From NCBI GenBank assembly GCA_002359055.1, contig DEQC01000021.1, positions 1-14,057 on the forward strand: DNA of 14,057 bases, given 5' to 3'. Both the position numbers and the translations under genes were made by a program. Source of the DNA: Flavobacteriales bacterium UBA3376 (GTDB taxonomy: Bacteria > Bacteroidota > Bacteroidia > Flavobacteriales > Weeksellaceae). The stretch's first letter is position 1, and each line of letters starts with the position of its first letter. Under the pieces are notes generated by a model. The model made no database searches. It was not told the origin of the DNA and was given only the letters and a program-made list of their open reading frames with translations. Positions 7,132 to 14,057 of this stretch are shown piece by piece.

Positions 7132-8486
7132 TGGGAGAGACGCTATTATTATTGAGACATAGAGATGTGCCAGGTATTCGTAACTATGATGTTTATCGAG
7201 CACACGATGGATATAAAGCAGTTGAGAAAGCGTTCAACATGACTCAAGAAGAAATCCTTGAAGAAGTTAAAACTTCAGGATTGAGAGGACGTGGAGGAGC
7301 CGGTTTCCCAACGGGATTAAAGTGGAGCTTTTTGGCTAAACCAGAAGGCGTACCTCGCCATTTGGTAGTCAATGCCGACGAATCAGAGCCAGGAACTTTC
7401 AAAGACCGTTATTTGATGGAGCATATTCCTCACTTATTGATCGAAGGGATTATCATTTCATCTTTTTGTTTAGGTAGCAATACATCATTTATATATATCC
7501 GTGGAGAATTTGCTTGGGTGGCCAATATATTGGAAGAAGCCATAGCAGAAGCAAAAGCCAATGGATGGTTGGGGAAAGATATTAAAGGAAGCGGATTCGA
7601 TTTAGAAATTTATGTGCAAAGAGGTGCTGGTGCCTACATTTGTGGTGAAGAAACTGCTCTGCTAGAAAGTTTGGAAGGAAATCGAGGAAATCCAAGAATT
7701 AAACCTCCTTTCCCAGCGGTTAAAGGTCTATGGCAAAGACCAACAGTTGTAAATAACGTAGAATCTATTGCAAGTGTTACCAGAATTATAGAAATGGGCG
7801 GTGAGGCTTATTCCAAAATAGGTGTTGGACGTTCAACAGGAACAAAATTGATTTCAGCCTGTGGAAATATTAACAAACCAGGTGTTTATGAAATCGATAT
7901 GACTCAAACTGTAGAAGAGTTTATATATTCCGATGAATTCTGTGGTGGAATTCCCAATGGCAAGCGTTTGAAAGCTTGTATTCCTGGGGGTAGTTCAGTA
8001 CCTATGCTACCAGCTAATCTGTTGTTACAAACTGCCGATGGTAAACCTCGTTATATGAATTATGAGAGTTTGGCAGAAGGTGGATTTGAAACAGGAACCA
8101 TGATGGGATCGGGTGGATTCATCGTATTGGACGAAGAGCAAGACATCGTTTACCATACTTATACTATTTCAAGGTTCTATCGACATGAAAGCTGTGGACA
8201 GTGTTCGCCTTGTCGTGAAGGAACTCATTGGTTAGAAAAAATTCTTAAAAGAATAGTAGATGGTCATGGACAAATGAAAGACATAGATTTATTGTGGAGT
8301 GTTCAAGGCAATATCGAAGGAAATACTATTTGTCCTTTGGGCGATGCAGCTGCATGGCCAGTCGCTTCTGTTATCAGACACTTTAGAGAAGAGTTTGAAT
8401 GGCGAGTGAATATGGGAGTTGAAGGTGTTGGAAAAAAATATGGATTGGGTAATTTTGCCGATCCAATCAAAGTTAACAATGATTAG
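7131..8486 (+). CDS. nuoF: NADH-quinone oxidoreductase subunit F (51 kDa, FMN, cluster N3)
   Basis: Catalytic NADH dehydrogenase subunit: it binds NADH and FMN and passes electrons to [4Fe-4S] cluster N3. GRGGAGFPTG (53-62) is the glycine-rich nucleotide-binding loop. GAGAYICGEE (165-174) followed by LLESLEGNRGNPR is the conserved FMN/NADH segment. N3 ligands are C355, C358 and C361 in SCGQCSPCREG and C401 in TICPLGDAAAWP. The length of 451 residues is normal. Presence of an intact NuoF, with NuoE and NuoG, shows that the electron donor is NADH, in contrast to 11-subunit complex I forms that lack this module. nuoG follows after 9 bases. Confidence 0.98.
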   Translation: MGETLLLLRHRDVPGIRNYDVYRAHDGYKAVEKAFNMTQEEILEEVKTSGLRGRGGAGFPTGLKWSFLAKPEGVPRHLVVNADESEPGTFKDRYLMEHIPHLLIEGIIISSFCLGSNTSFIYIRGEFAWVANILEEAIAEAKANGWLGKDIKGSGFDLEIYVQRGAGAYICGEETALLESLEGNRGNPRIKPPFPAVKGLWQRPTVVNNVESIASVTRIIEMGGEAYSKIGVGRSTGTKLISACGNINKPGVYEIDMTQTVEEFIYSDEFCGGIPNGKRLKACIPGGSSVPMLPANLLLQTADGKPRYMNYESLAEGGFETGTMMGSGGFIVLDEEQDIVYHTYTISRFYRHESCGQCSPCREGTHWLEKILKRIVDGHGQMKDIDLLWSVQGNIEGNTICPLGDAAAWPVASVIRHFREEFEWRVNMGVEGVGKKYGLGNFADPIKVNND

Positions 8487-8495
8487 GGCTTAATT

Positions 8496-9611
8496 ATGTC
8501 AGAAAATACAAATACAAATATGTTCAAAGTAACCATTGACGGTGAAACAGTAGAAGTGCCTCAGGGAACTACTATTTTGCAAGCAGCTCGAAAAATCGGA
8601 AAGCATGTTGCTCCGCCGACCATGTGTTATTATGAACCTTTAGAAGATACGGGAGGATTTTGTCGTACTTGCTTGGTAGAAGTTACTCAAGGAAGTGAAA
8701 AGGATCCACGGCCTATGCCAAAGTTAGTGGCTTCATGTAAAACCGAAGTTATGGATGGTATGGTGGTAGGAAACAAAACCTCAGAACGCACACAAAGCGC
8801 ACGTGAAGCTGTGGTTGAATTCTTATTGATCAACCACCCATTGGATTGTCCAGTTTGTGACCAAGCAGGTGAATGTAAACTTCAAGATTTGAGTTATGAT
8901 CATGGTTTGGAACAATCTCGTTTGGATTTTCAAAAGCGAACTTTTGATCCTATCGATATAGGTGACAAAATCCAATTGCACATGAACAGATGTATCATGT
9001 GTTTCCGTTGTGTATTGTTGGCCGATCAGTTGACTGAAAAACGTGAACATGGCGTGATGTACAGAGGAGATCATTCTGAAATTTCTACTTATATCGAAAA
9101 AGCATTGGACAATGATTTCATCGGAAACGTAATTGACGTATGTCCTGTAGGTGCTTTGACAGACAAAACCTTTAGATTCAAAAATAGGGTTTGGTTCTTA
9201 AAACCAGTGGATGCTCATAGAGATTGTCCAGATTGTAGCGGAAAGGTAAGATTGTGGTACAGAGGGGAAGAAGTTTTCAGAGTTACTGCCAGAAGAAATG
9301 AATGGTGGGAAGTAGAAGATTGGATTTGTAATACTTGTCGATTCGACAAAAAAGACACTTCAGATTGGGTGATTGAAGGACCATCGGTTTTAGGTAAAAA
9401 CACAGTGATTCGTACAGGTCATTATTTCGATAAATTTGGAACAACCAAGCCAAATGAAACCTTCACTAAAGTAATGAAAGGAAGAGATCCTAAAATATTG
9501 CTCGATATACATGAGGTAAGTGATGTGAATGAACCTGGAAAAAAGTTAAGTGAAATTCCAGGACCTGCGACGAGTTCAGATTATAATGAAGATCAGAAAA
9601 AGTTAAATTAA
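8496..9611 (+). CDS. nuoG: NADH-quinone oxidoreductase subunit G, short form without molybdopterin domain
   Basis: Electron-relay subunit linking NuoF/E to NuoI. Cluster N1b is bound by C44, C56, C59 and C81. N5 is bound by H114, C118, C121 and C127 (HPLDCPVC...C). N4 is bound by C166, C169, C172 and C216 (CIMCFRC ... VCPVGAL). The region that holds N7 in E. coli and Thermus has instead two CxxC pairs, C244/C247 (CPDC) and C278/C281 (CNTC). The protein ends at 371 residues, whereas E. coli NuoG is about 900, because the molybdopterin-oxidoreductase-like domain is absent. From memory this short form is normal in Bacteroidota. The frame is clean and nuoH follows, so it is not a frameshift. The last 80 or so residues, after WVIEGPSVLG, are low in recognisable motifs. 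Confidence 0.95.
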   Translation: MSENTNTNMFKVTIDGETVEVPQGTTILQAARKIGKHVAPPTMCYYEPLEDTGGFCRTCLVEVTQGSEKDPRPMPKLVASCKTEVMDGMVVGNKTSERTQSAREAVVEFLLINHPLDCPVCDQAGECKLQDLSYDHGLEQSRLDFQKRTFDPIDIGDKIQLHMNRCIMCFRCVLLADQLTEKREHGVMYRGDHSEISTYIEKALDNDFIGNVIDVCPVGALTDKTFRFKNRVWFLKPVDAHRDCPDCSGKVRLWYRGEEVFRVTARRNEWWEVEDWICNTCRFDKKDTSDWVIEGPSVLGKNTVIRTGHYFDKFGTTKPNETFTKVMKGRDPKILLDIHEVSDVNEPGKKLSEIPGPATSSDYNEDQKKLN

Positions 9612-9622
9612 TAAGAAAGAAA

Positions 9623-9636
9623 TGAGCTTCGGCTCA
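9623..9636 (+). ncRNA. cUUCGg tetraloop hairpin between nuoG and nuoH
   Basis: TGAGC (9623-9627), TTCG (9628-9631) and GCTCA (9632-9636) form a 5-bp stem closed by C-G on a UUCG loop, the extra-stable tetraloop of RNA. It starts 12 bases after the nuoG stop and ends 23 bases before the nuoH start. No T-run follows, so it is not a terminator. It may stabilise or delimit the upstream mRNA segment and tune expression of the soluble and membrane parts. It is a structure in the operon mRNA, not a separate RNA gene. Confidence 0.55.
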
Positions 9637-9659
9637 AATTAATAAAATACTCAGGAAAT

Positions 9660-10709
9660 ATGAACCCAGAAGTTTGGAGTTTAATAGGTGAAAAATTTGC
9701 ATTAAGCGGTGCTTTGGTTTTGGTAGCATTGGTAGTAGCAATGTATTCAACTTGGGCGGAACGTAAAGTAGCTGCTTACATTCAGGATAGACGAGGACCA
9801 AACCGAGCCGGATGGGGAGGTTTGTTACAACCTTTGGCCGATGGTGGGAAACTTTTCTTCAAAGAAGAAATTACGCCTAAGCATTCTGATAAGTTTCTAT
9901 TTATTTTAGGTCCGACAGTAGCCATGACTTTATCGCTAATGACAGGAGCGGTAATTCCTTGGAGTTCTGAATTCCAATGGGGCGACAGAATCATCAATCC
10001 TTTGATTGCGGATATAAACGTAGGATATCTATACGTTTTAGGGATTATCAGCTTAGGAGCTTATGGTGTATTATTAGGTTCTTGGGGATCCAACAACAAA
10101 TGGTCTTTGATGGGTGGACTTCGTTCAGCTTCACAGATTATTTCTTATGAACTTCCTTTGGGACTTTCTTTGATTGCAGTATTTATGATTTCAGGTTCAT
10201 TGAAATTAGATGTAATCGTCGAAAATCAAATGGATGGATATTGGAACATCATTTTACAACCATTAGGATTCCTAATATTTTTGATCTGTATGTTTGCCGA
10301 AACAAATAGAACACCATTTGACTTACCTGAGGCAGAAAACGAATTGATTGGAGGGTTCCATTCAGAGTATTCATCGATGAAACTTGGATTTTTCTTATTC
10401 TCTGATTACGTTCACATGTTCATCGCATCAGTTATTTTATCGACCATCTATTTTGGAGGATACGATATACCATTTGTAAATGATGCGCAGTTGACAGAGA
10501 GTTTAGGAATGAACACCATGGCAATTTTACACTTTATAGTGTTGTTTGCTAAAACATGTATGTTCATCTTCTTCTTTATGTGGGTGAGATGGACTATACC
10601 GAGATTCCGTTATGATCAATTGATGGATTTAGGTTGGAAAAGATTGTTACCACTATCATTATTCAATTTATTGATAACAGGATTTATCATTTTATATTTT
10701 TTTAATTAA
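9660..10709 (+). CDS. nuoH: NADH-quinone oxidoreductase subunit H
   Basis: Membrane subunit that forms most of the quinone-access channel and the start of the proton path. AERKVAAYIQDRRGPNR (33-49) followed by LLQPLADGGKLFFKEE is the first signature. ETNRTPFDLPEAENELIGGFHSEYSS is in the third matrix-side loop, with E236 in EYSS. The length of 349 residues gives about eight membrane helices. At the position of the usual Glu in GEY or AEY, thirteen residues after E236, there is D249 in SDY, a conservative change. The start has AGGA six bases upstream, one of the few Shine-Dalgarno-like sites here. nuoI follows after 16 bases. Confidence 0.97.
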   Translation: MNPEVWSLIGEKFALSGALVLVALVVAMYSTWAERKVAAYIQDRRGPNRAGWGGLLQPLADGGKLFFKEEITPKHSDKFLFILGPTVAMTLSLMTGAVIPWSSEFQWGDRIINPLIADINVGYLYVLGIISLGAYGVLLGSWGSNNKWSLMGGLRSASQIISYELPLGLSLIAVFMISGSLKLDVIVENQMDGYWNIILQPLGFLIFLICMFAETNRTPFDLPEAENELIGGFHSEYSSMKLGFFLFSDYVHMFIASVILSTIYFGGYDIPFVNDAQLTESLGMNTMAILHFIVLFAKTCMFIFFFMWVRWTIPRFRYDQLMDLGWKRLLPLSLFNLLITGFIILYFFN

Positions 10710-10725
10710 TTAAAAACTCAGAAGA

Positions 10726-11238
10726 ATGAAACTTCTAACAAATAGGGCAAAACAAGTGGATAGATCTCCCATGAACTTTTGGGAAAAGATTTATCTGATC
10801 TCTATATTTCAAGGAATGTGGATTACCTTAAAGCACTTTTTCAAGAAAAAAGTAACTTATAATTATCCAGAAGAAACCAGACCTTTCAGTGAGAATTTCC
10901 GTGGTCTTCATATTTTAAATAGAGATGAGGAAGGAAGAGAAAGATGTACGGCTTGTGGTCTTTGTGCTTTGGCTTGTCCAGCGGAAGCTATTACTATGGA
11001 AGCAGGTGAGAGACAGCCAGGTGAAGAGCATCTTTATAGAGAAGAAAAATACGCGATTAAATATGAAATCAATATGCTGAGATGTATTTTCTGTGGATTC
11101 TGTGAAGAGGCATGTCCTAAGGATGCAGTTTATCTGACTCAAACAGTTCCTCCAGCAACATATAAGCGTGAAGACTTCATTTATAAAAAAGAAGACTTAT
11201 TAATTCCTAATCCGAAACTAAAAGAAGTTAAAGAATGA
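10726..11238 (+). CDS. nuoI: NADH-quinone oxidoreductase subunit I (clusters N6a/N6b)
   Basis: Ferredoxin-like subunit with two [4Fe-4S] clusters that bridge NuoG and NuoB. The first motif is CTACGLCALAC (C74, C77, C80, C84), the second CIFCGFCEEAC (C120, C123, C126, C130), each followed by P. All eight ligands are present, including the crossed fourth cysteines. The N-terminal half (FWEKIYLISIFQGMWITLKHFF) is an amphipathic segment lying on the membrane arm. The length of 170 residues is normal. Its stop codon overlaps the nuoJ start by four bases (ATGA), suggesting coupled translation. Confidence 0.98.
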   Translation: MKLLTNRAKQVDRSPMNFWEKIYLISIFQGMWITLKHFFKKKVTYNYPEETRPFSENFRGLHILNRDEEGRERCTACGLCALACPAEAITMEAGERQPGEEHLYREEKYAIKYEINMLRCIFCGFCEEACPKDAVYLTQTVPPATYKREDFIYKKEDLLIPNPKLKEVKE

Positions 11239-11780
11239 GTATAGCTGAAATTTTATTTTTTGTTATGGCAGCCTTGACTATAGTGTCAGGTATTTTGACC
11301 GTTTCTACAAAAAAACCGATTTATTCGATTTTATATTTAATCATCACTTTTTTTAGTATAAGTGGACATTATATTTTGATGAATGCACAATTCTTAGCTG
11401 TTATAAACATCATAGTATATGGAGGCGCAATTTTAGTATTGTTTGTCTTCACGGTCATGCTGATGAACCTGAACAAGGACGATAAGGCATTTAGTAAAGG
11501 TTTTATAGTAACTGCCGCAAGTTTGGTTTCATTATTATTCTTCGCATTAACTGCAAAGATATTTTTTCAATCCGACGTAAAGAGCAACGAAGTTTTGATG
11601 GGAGAAGGAAATATAGGTTTGACAGAAAGTATAGGTAATGCTTTGTATTCTGAATATGTAGTTCCATTTGAGTTGGCGAGTATATTGTTCATTGCAGCTA
11701 TGATAGGTGCAGTATTGCTTTCCAAAAAGCGAGCAGAAGAAAAAGCAGAAACAAATAAAATTTCAAATAAAATAAATTAA
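11235..11780 (+). CDS. nuoJ: NADH-quinone oxidoreductase subunit J
   Basis: Membrane subunit next to NuoA, NuoH and NuoK. The 181 residues contain about five membrane helices, near 3-22, 28-47, 54-77, 89-111 and 143-163. IVYGGAILVLFVFTVML (60-76) is the conserved third helix, whose bulge and rotation are linked to the catalytic cycle in solved complex I structures. The last 20 residues are charged and lysine-rich, probably a flexible tail. It overlaps nuoI by four bases and is separated from nuoK by two, so the three are likely translated together. Confidence 0.94.
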   Translation: MSIAEILFFVMAALTIVSGILTVSTKKPIYSILYLIITFFSISGHYILMNAQFLAVINIIVYGGAILVLFVFTVMLMNLNKDDKAFSKGFIVTAASLVSLLFFALTAKIFFQSDVKSNEVLMGEGNIGLTESIGNALYSEYVVPFELASILFIAAMIGAVLLSKKRAEEKAETNKISNKIN

Positions 11781-11782
11781 GA

Positions 11783-12109
11783 ATGATACCGATTAGTTAC
11801 TATTTATTTCTATCGCTTTCGCTTTTTACCATAGGTTTGGTGGGCGTAATGGTTAGAAGAAATATCATCATCATGCTGATGTGTGTAGAGCTTATGCTCA
11901 ACTCAGTAAATTTACTTTTGGTGGCGTTTTCGAAAATGCACTATGCAAAAAATCCAGGAACAGAAGCGGGGATCGATGGGCAAATTTTGGTGCTCTTTGT
12001 TATGGTTGTAGCCGCAGCAGAAGTAGCAATCGGACTTTCGATTATGATATTGTTCTACAGAAAACATTATAGTGTGGATGTTCAATCCTTGAACCGATTA
12101 AAGCATTAA
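11783..12109 (+). CDS. nuoK: NADH-quinone oxidoreductase subunit K
   Basis: Small membrane subunit homologous to part of Mrp antiporters, with three helices. The two conserved membrane glutamates of the proton path are present: E36 in MCVELMLNSVNLLL, at the same number as in E. coli, and E80 in AAAEVAIGLS, eight residues later than E. coli E72. The difference comes from a longer loop (about 50-66, KMHYAKNPGTEAGIDG). The length of 108 residues is near the usual 100. It starts two bases after nuoJ and ends five before nuoL. Confidence 0.96.
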   Translation: MIPISYYLFLSLSLFTIGLVGVMVRRNIIIMLMCVELMLNSVNLLLVAFSKMHYAKNPGTEAGIDGQILVLFVMVVAAAEVAIGLSIMILFYRKHYSVDVQSLNRLKH

Positions 12110-12114
12110 GATTT

Positions 12115-13995
12115 ATGGAGAAGTATATTTGGTTAATTCCTTTGTTGCCCTTGATTGGGTTTTTTATTAACGGTATTGGAAGGGATAAACTTTCCAAAGA
12201 ATTAGTTTCATTCATTGGATCCTCAGTAGTTTTCGCGAGCTTTATTTTATCGGTTTTAGTCTTTTTGAATGTTCCTTCAGGTGAAGGGGCGCAGCCTTTG
12301 GTATTTCATGCTTTCGATATCATCAACATCCAAAGTTTAAAAATTCCATTTGCATTTCAAATCGATGCATTGACCAGTTTGTTTATGTTAATCATAACTG
12401 GTATTGGATTTTTAATTCACGTTTATAGTGTGGGTTATATGTCAAAGGATCCAGGTTTTGCCAGATTCTTTTCATATTTAAACCTTTTCATTTTCTCCAT
12501 GTTAATTTTAGTCATGGGAAGCAACTTCTTCATGATGTTTATCGGTTGGGAAGGTGTTGGAGTTTGTTCTTATTTATTGATTGGCTTCTGGTACAAAAGA
12601 CGCGATTATGTGTCTGCTGCTCGCAAAGCCTTTATCATGAATAGAATTGGAGATGTTGGATTTTTATTGGCTATGTTTTGGATTTTCCAAGAATTTGGAA
12701 CTTTAGAATATATTCAAGTTTTCCAACAAGTATCGGCTGGTAAATTGACTGCTTTTGCTGCAGGTGGGATTACAATTTTATTGTTCTTAGCTGCTACAGG
12801 TAAATCAGCTCAAATTCCTTTGTTTACATGGTTGCCAGATGCGATGGCTGGACCAACTCCAGTTTCAGCTTTGATTCACGCAGCTACCATGGTTACTGCA
12901 GGTATTTTCTTAATTACAAGAGCCAACGTTTTATTTGAAGTAGCACCTTATACGTTACAAATTATTTCATGGATTGGTATTTTGACAGCTTTGATCACTG
13001 CGACCATCGCTATCAGACAAAACGATATTAAAAAGGTATTGGCTTATTCAACAGTATCTCAGTTAGGGTTGATGTTTGCAGCCATCGGAATGGGTGCTTA
13101 TGTCGCAGCTGTCTTCCACGTGATGACTCACGCTTTCTTCAAAGCTTTGTTGTTCTTAGGAGCAGGTTCTGTGATTCATGGTATGAACGACGAACAAGAC
13201 ATGACCAAAATGGGAGGTTTGAAAAAATATATGCCAACTACACATATCACTATGTTGATTGCTTGTATTGCAATCGCAGGAATTCCACCATTGAGTGGGT
13301 TCTTCTCAAAAGATGAAATGTTGTTGAGCATGTTCATCGGCAACAAAGTTATTTATGTCCTTGGTTTTATAGTTTCTGTTTTAACAGCATTCTATATGTT
13401 CAGATTGTATTTCATGACATTTGCTGGAAAACTGAGAAACGAAGAGTTAGAGCCGAAAGAAAGTCCACAAGTAATGACAATTCCATTGATCATTTTGGCA
13501 GTATTGTCTATCATCGGTGGTTTCTTCGGAATTCCAGAATTATTTGCAAAAGACGCTCATTTATTGAAAGGCTTCTTATCAGGTGTAGTAGCACCAAGTG
13601 GCGATGTACATCAGGTATCTGTAGTTACAGAAATAATATTGATCGGCTTATTGTTAGCAGCTGTAGCATTCGCTATAGTTACAGCGAAGAAAATGTATAC
13701 CGATAAGTTAGACAAAGAGAGTACAGGATTGATGAAGTTGTTTGAAAACAAATGGTATGTCGATGAAATTTATCAATCGTTGATTATCCGTCCAACTTTG
13801 GCTTTAGGTGGTGGATTGAAGAAGTACGTTGAGAAGCAGGTAATAGAGAAGGCAGTTGCTGGAATAGGTGTTTTGTCATATTATTTTTCTGATAGAACTA
13901 AATCGGTTCAAACAGGAAATATTGGCACTTATGTACTATTGATGGTTTTGGGTGTCGTAGCTGGATTAGGGATTTTCTTTTTAGGAATATTATAA
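12115..13995 (+). CDS. nuoL: NADH-quinone oxidoreductase subunit L
   Basis: Distal antiporter-like membrane subunit and proton channel of complex I. The key residues of the family are visible: E146 in GWEGVGVCSYLLIGFWY, K230 in ATGKSAQIPLFTWLPDAMAGPTPVSALIHAATMVTAG, and K399-D400 in GFFSKDEML, the last pair at the same numbers as in E. coli. The C-terminal part (about 500-626) includes the stretch that corresponds to the long lateral helix, with NKWYVDEIYQSLIIRP, and a final hydrophobic helix. The length of 626 residues is normal. nuoM begins 12 bases after the stop. Confidence 0.98.
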   Translation: MEKYIWLIPLLPLIGFFINGIGRDKLSKELVSFIGSSVVFASFILSVLVFLNVPSGEGAQPLVFHAFDIINIQSLKIPFAFQIDALTSLFMLIITGIGFLIHVYSVGYMSKDPGFARFFSYLNLFIFSMLILVMGSNFFMMFIGWEGVGVCSYLLIGFWYKRRDYVSAARKAFIMNRIGDVGFLLAMFWIFQEFGTLEYIQVFQQVSAGKLTAFAAGGITILLFLAATGKSAQIPLFTWLPDAMAGPTPVSALIHAATMVTAGIFLITRANVLFEVAPYTLQIISWIGILTALITATIAIRQNDIKKVLAYSTVSQLGLMFAAIGMGAYVAAVFHVMTHAFFKALLFLGAGSVIHGMNDEQDMTKMGGLKKYMPTTHITMLIACIAIAGIPPLSGFFSKDEMLLSMFIGNKVIYVLGFIVSVLTAFYMFRLYFMTFAGKLRNEELEPKESPQVMTIPLIILAVLSIIGGFFGIPELFAKDAHLLKGFLSGVVAPSGDVHQVSVVTEIILIGLLLAAVAFAIVTAKKMYTDKLDKESTGLMKLFENKWYVDEIYQSLIIRPTLALGGGLKKYVEKQVIEKAVAGIGVLSYYFSDRTKSVQTGNIGTYVLLMVLGVVAGLGIFFLGIL

Positions 13996-14007
13996 AAATA
14001 GAGAAGA

Positions 14008-14057
14008 ATGTTATTATCATTACTGATTATTTTACCATTATTTTTTGGTTTGTTTCT
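14008..14057 (+). CDS. nuoM: NADH-quinone oxidoreductase subunit M, start only
   Basis: The window ends 50 bases into a gene starting at ATG 14008 after an A/G-rich leader (GAGAAGA). The visible residues, MLLSLLIILPLFFGLF, are a hydrophobic first helix of the kind that opens NuoM. The identity rests mainly on position, since nuoM follows nuoL in the standard order. nuoN would be expected next. Confidence 0.75.
   Translation, partial: MLLSLLIILPLFFGLF

Noticed and set aside
8496..9611. NuoG at 371 residues read as a truncated pseudogene
   Set aside because: The frame is clean, Fe-S ligands for N1b, N5 and N4 are all present, no remains of a molybdopterin domain follow, and short NuoG is known in Bacteroidota.
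11881..12072. Plus-strand open frame of 63 codons inside nuoK
   Set aside because: It is a different frame of nuoK, whose own translation has the conserved E36 and E80.
1..14057. CRISPR array, insertion sequence, tRNA or rRNA genes
   Set aside because: No regularly spaced repeats, no transposase frame with terminal repeats, and no tRNA- or rRNA-like sequence was seen by eye.

Overview
The window is AT-rich bacterial DNA whose features point to the Bacteroidota. Start codons are mostly preceded by A-rich leaders rather than strong Shine-Dalgarno sequences. One promoter fits the Bacteroidota form TTTG / TAnnTTTG. A small lipoprotein carries acidic residues right after its lipid-bearing cysteine. 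The complex I genes have separate nuoC and nuoD and a short NuoG without a molybdopterin domain, a form I recall from this phylum. I cannot place it to genus; a Flavobacteriales-like lineage is a guess.

Region 1 (1-2485) is the 3' part of a type III restriction (Res) type helicase-nuclease whose start lies outside the window. Helicase motifs and a C-terminal PD-(D/E)xK nuclease motif are intact. No Mod methyltransferase is present downstream. Region 2 (2486-3774) is a short accessory stretch. It holds two hairpins between convergent genes (at least one a likely terminator), a small Cys-rich lipoprotein on the minus strand, a divergently placed VOC (glyoxalase-fold) gene with its own promoter, and the leader of the next operon with a 19-base palindrome and short repeats.

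Region 3 (3775-14057) is a proton-pumping NADH:quinone oxidoreductase (complex I) operon in the canonical order nuoA-B-C-D-E-F-G-H-I-J-K-L, followed by the first codons of nuoM. All are on the plus strand and mostly 2-48 bases apart or overlapping. NuoE, F and G form the NADH-oxidising module (FMN and Fe-S clusters). NuoB, C, D and I carry electrons to the quinone site. NuoA, H, J, K, L and M form the membrane arm. All Fe-S ligands expected for N1a, N3, N1b, N5, N4, N6a, N6b and N2 are visible, so this should be a complete NADH-dependent enzyme rather than the 11-subunit form lacking E, F and G.

I found no undescribed multi-gene system. The points most worth a second look are the CxxC/CxxC replacement of the N7 region in the short NuoG, a cUUCGg hairpin between nuoG and nuoH, the Lys/His-rich NuoD N-terminus, and the repeats upstream of nuoA.
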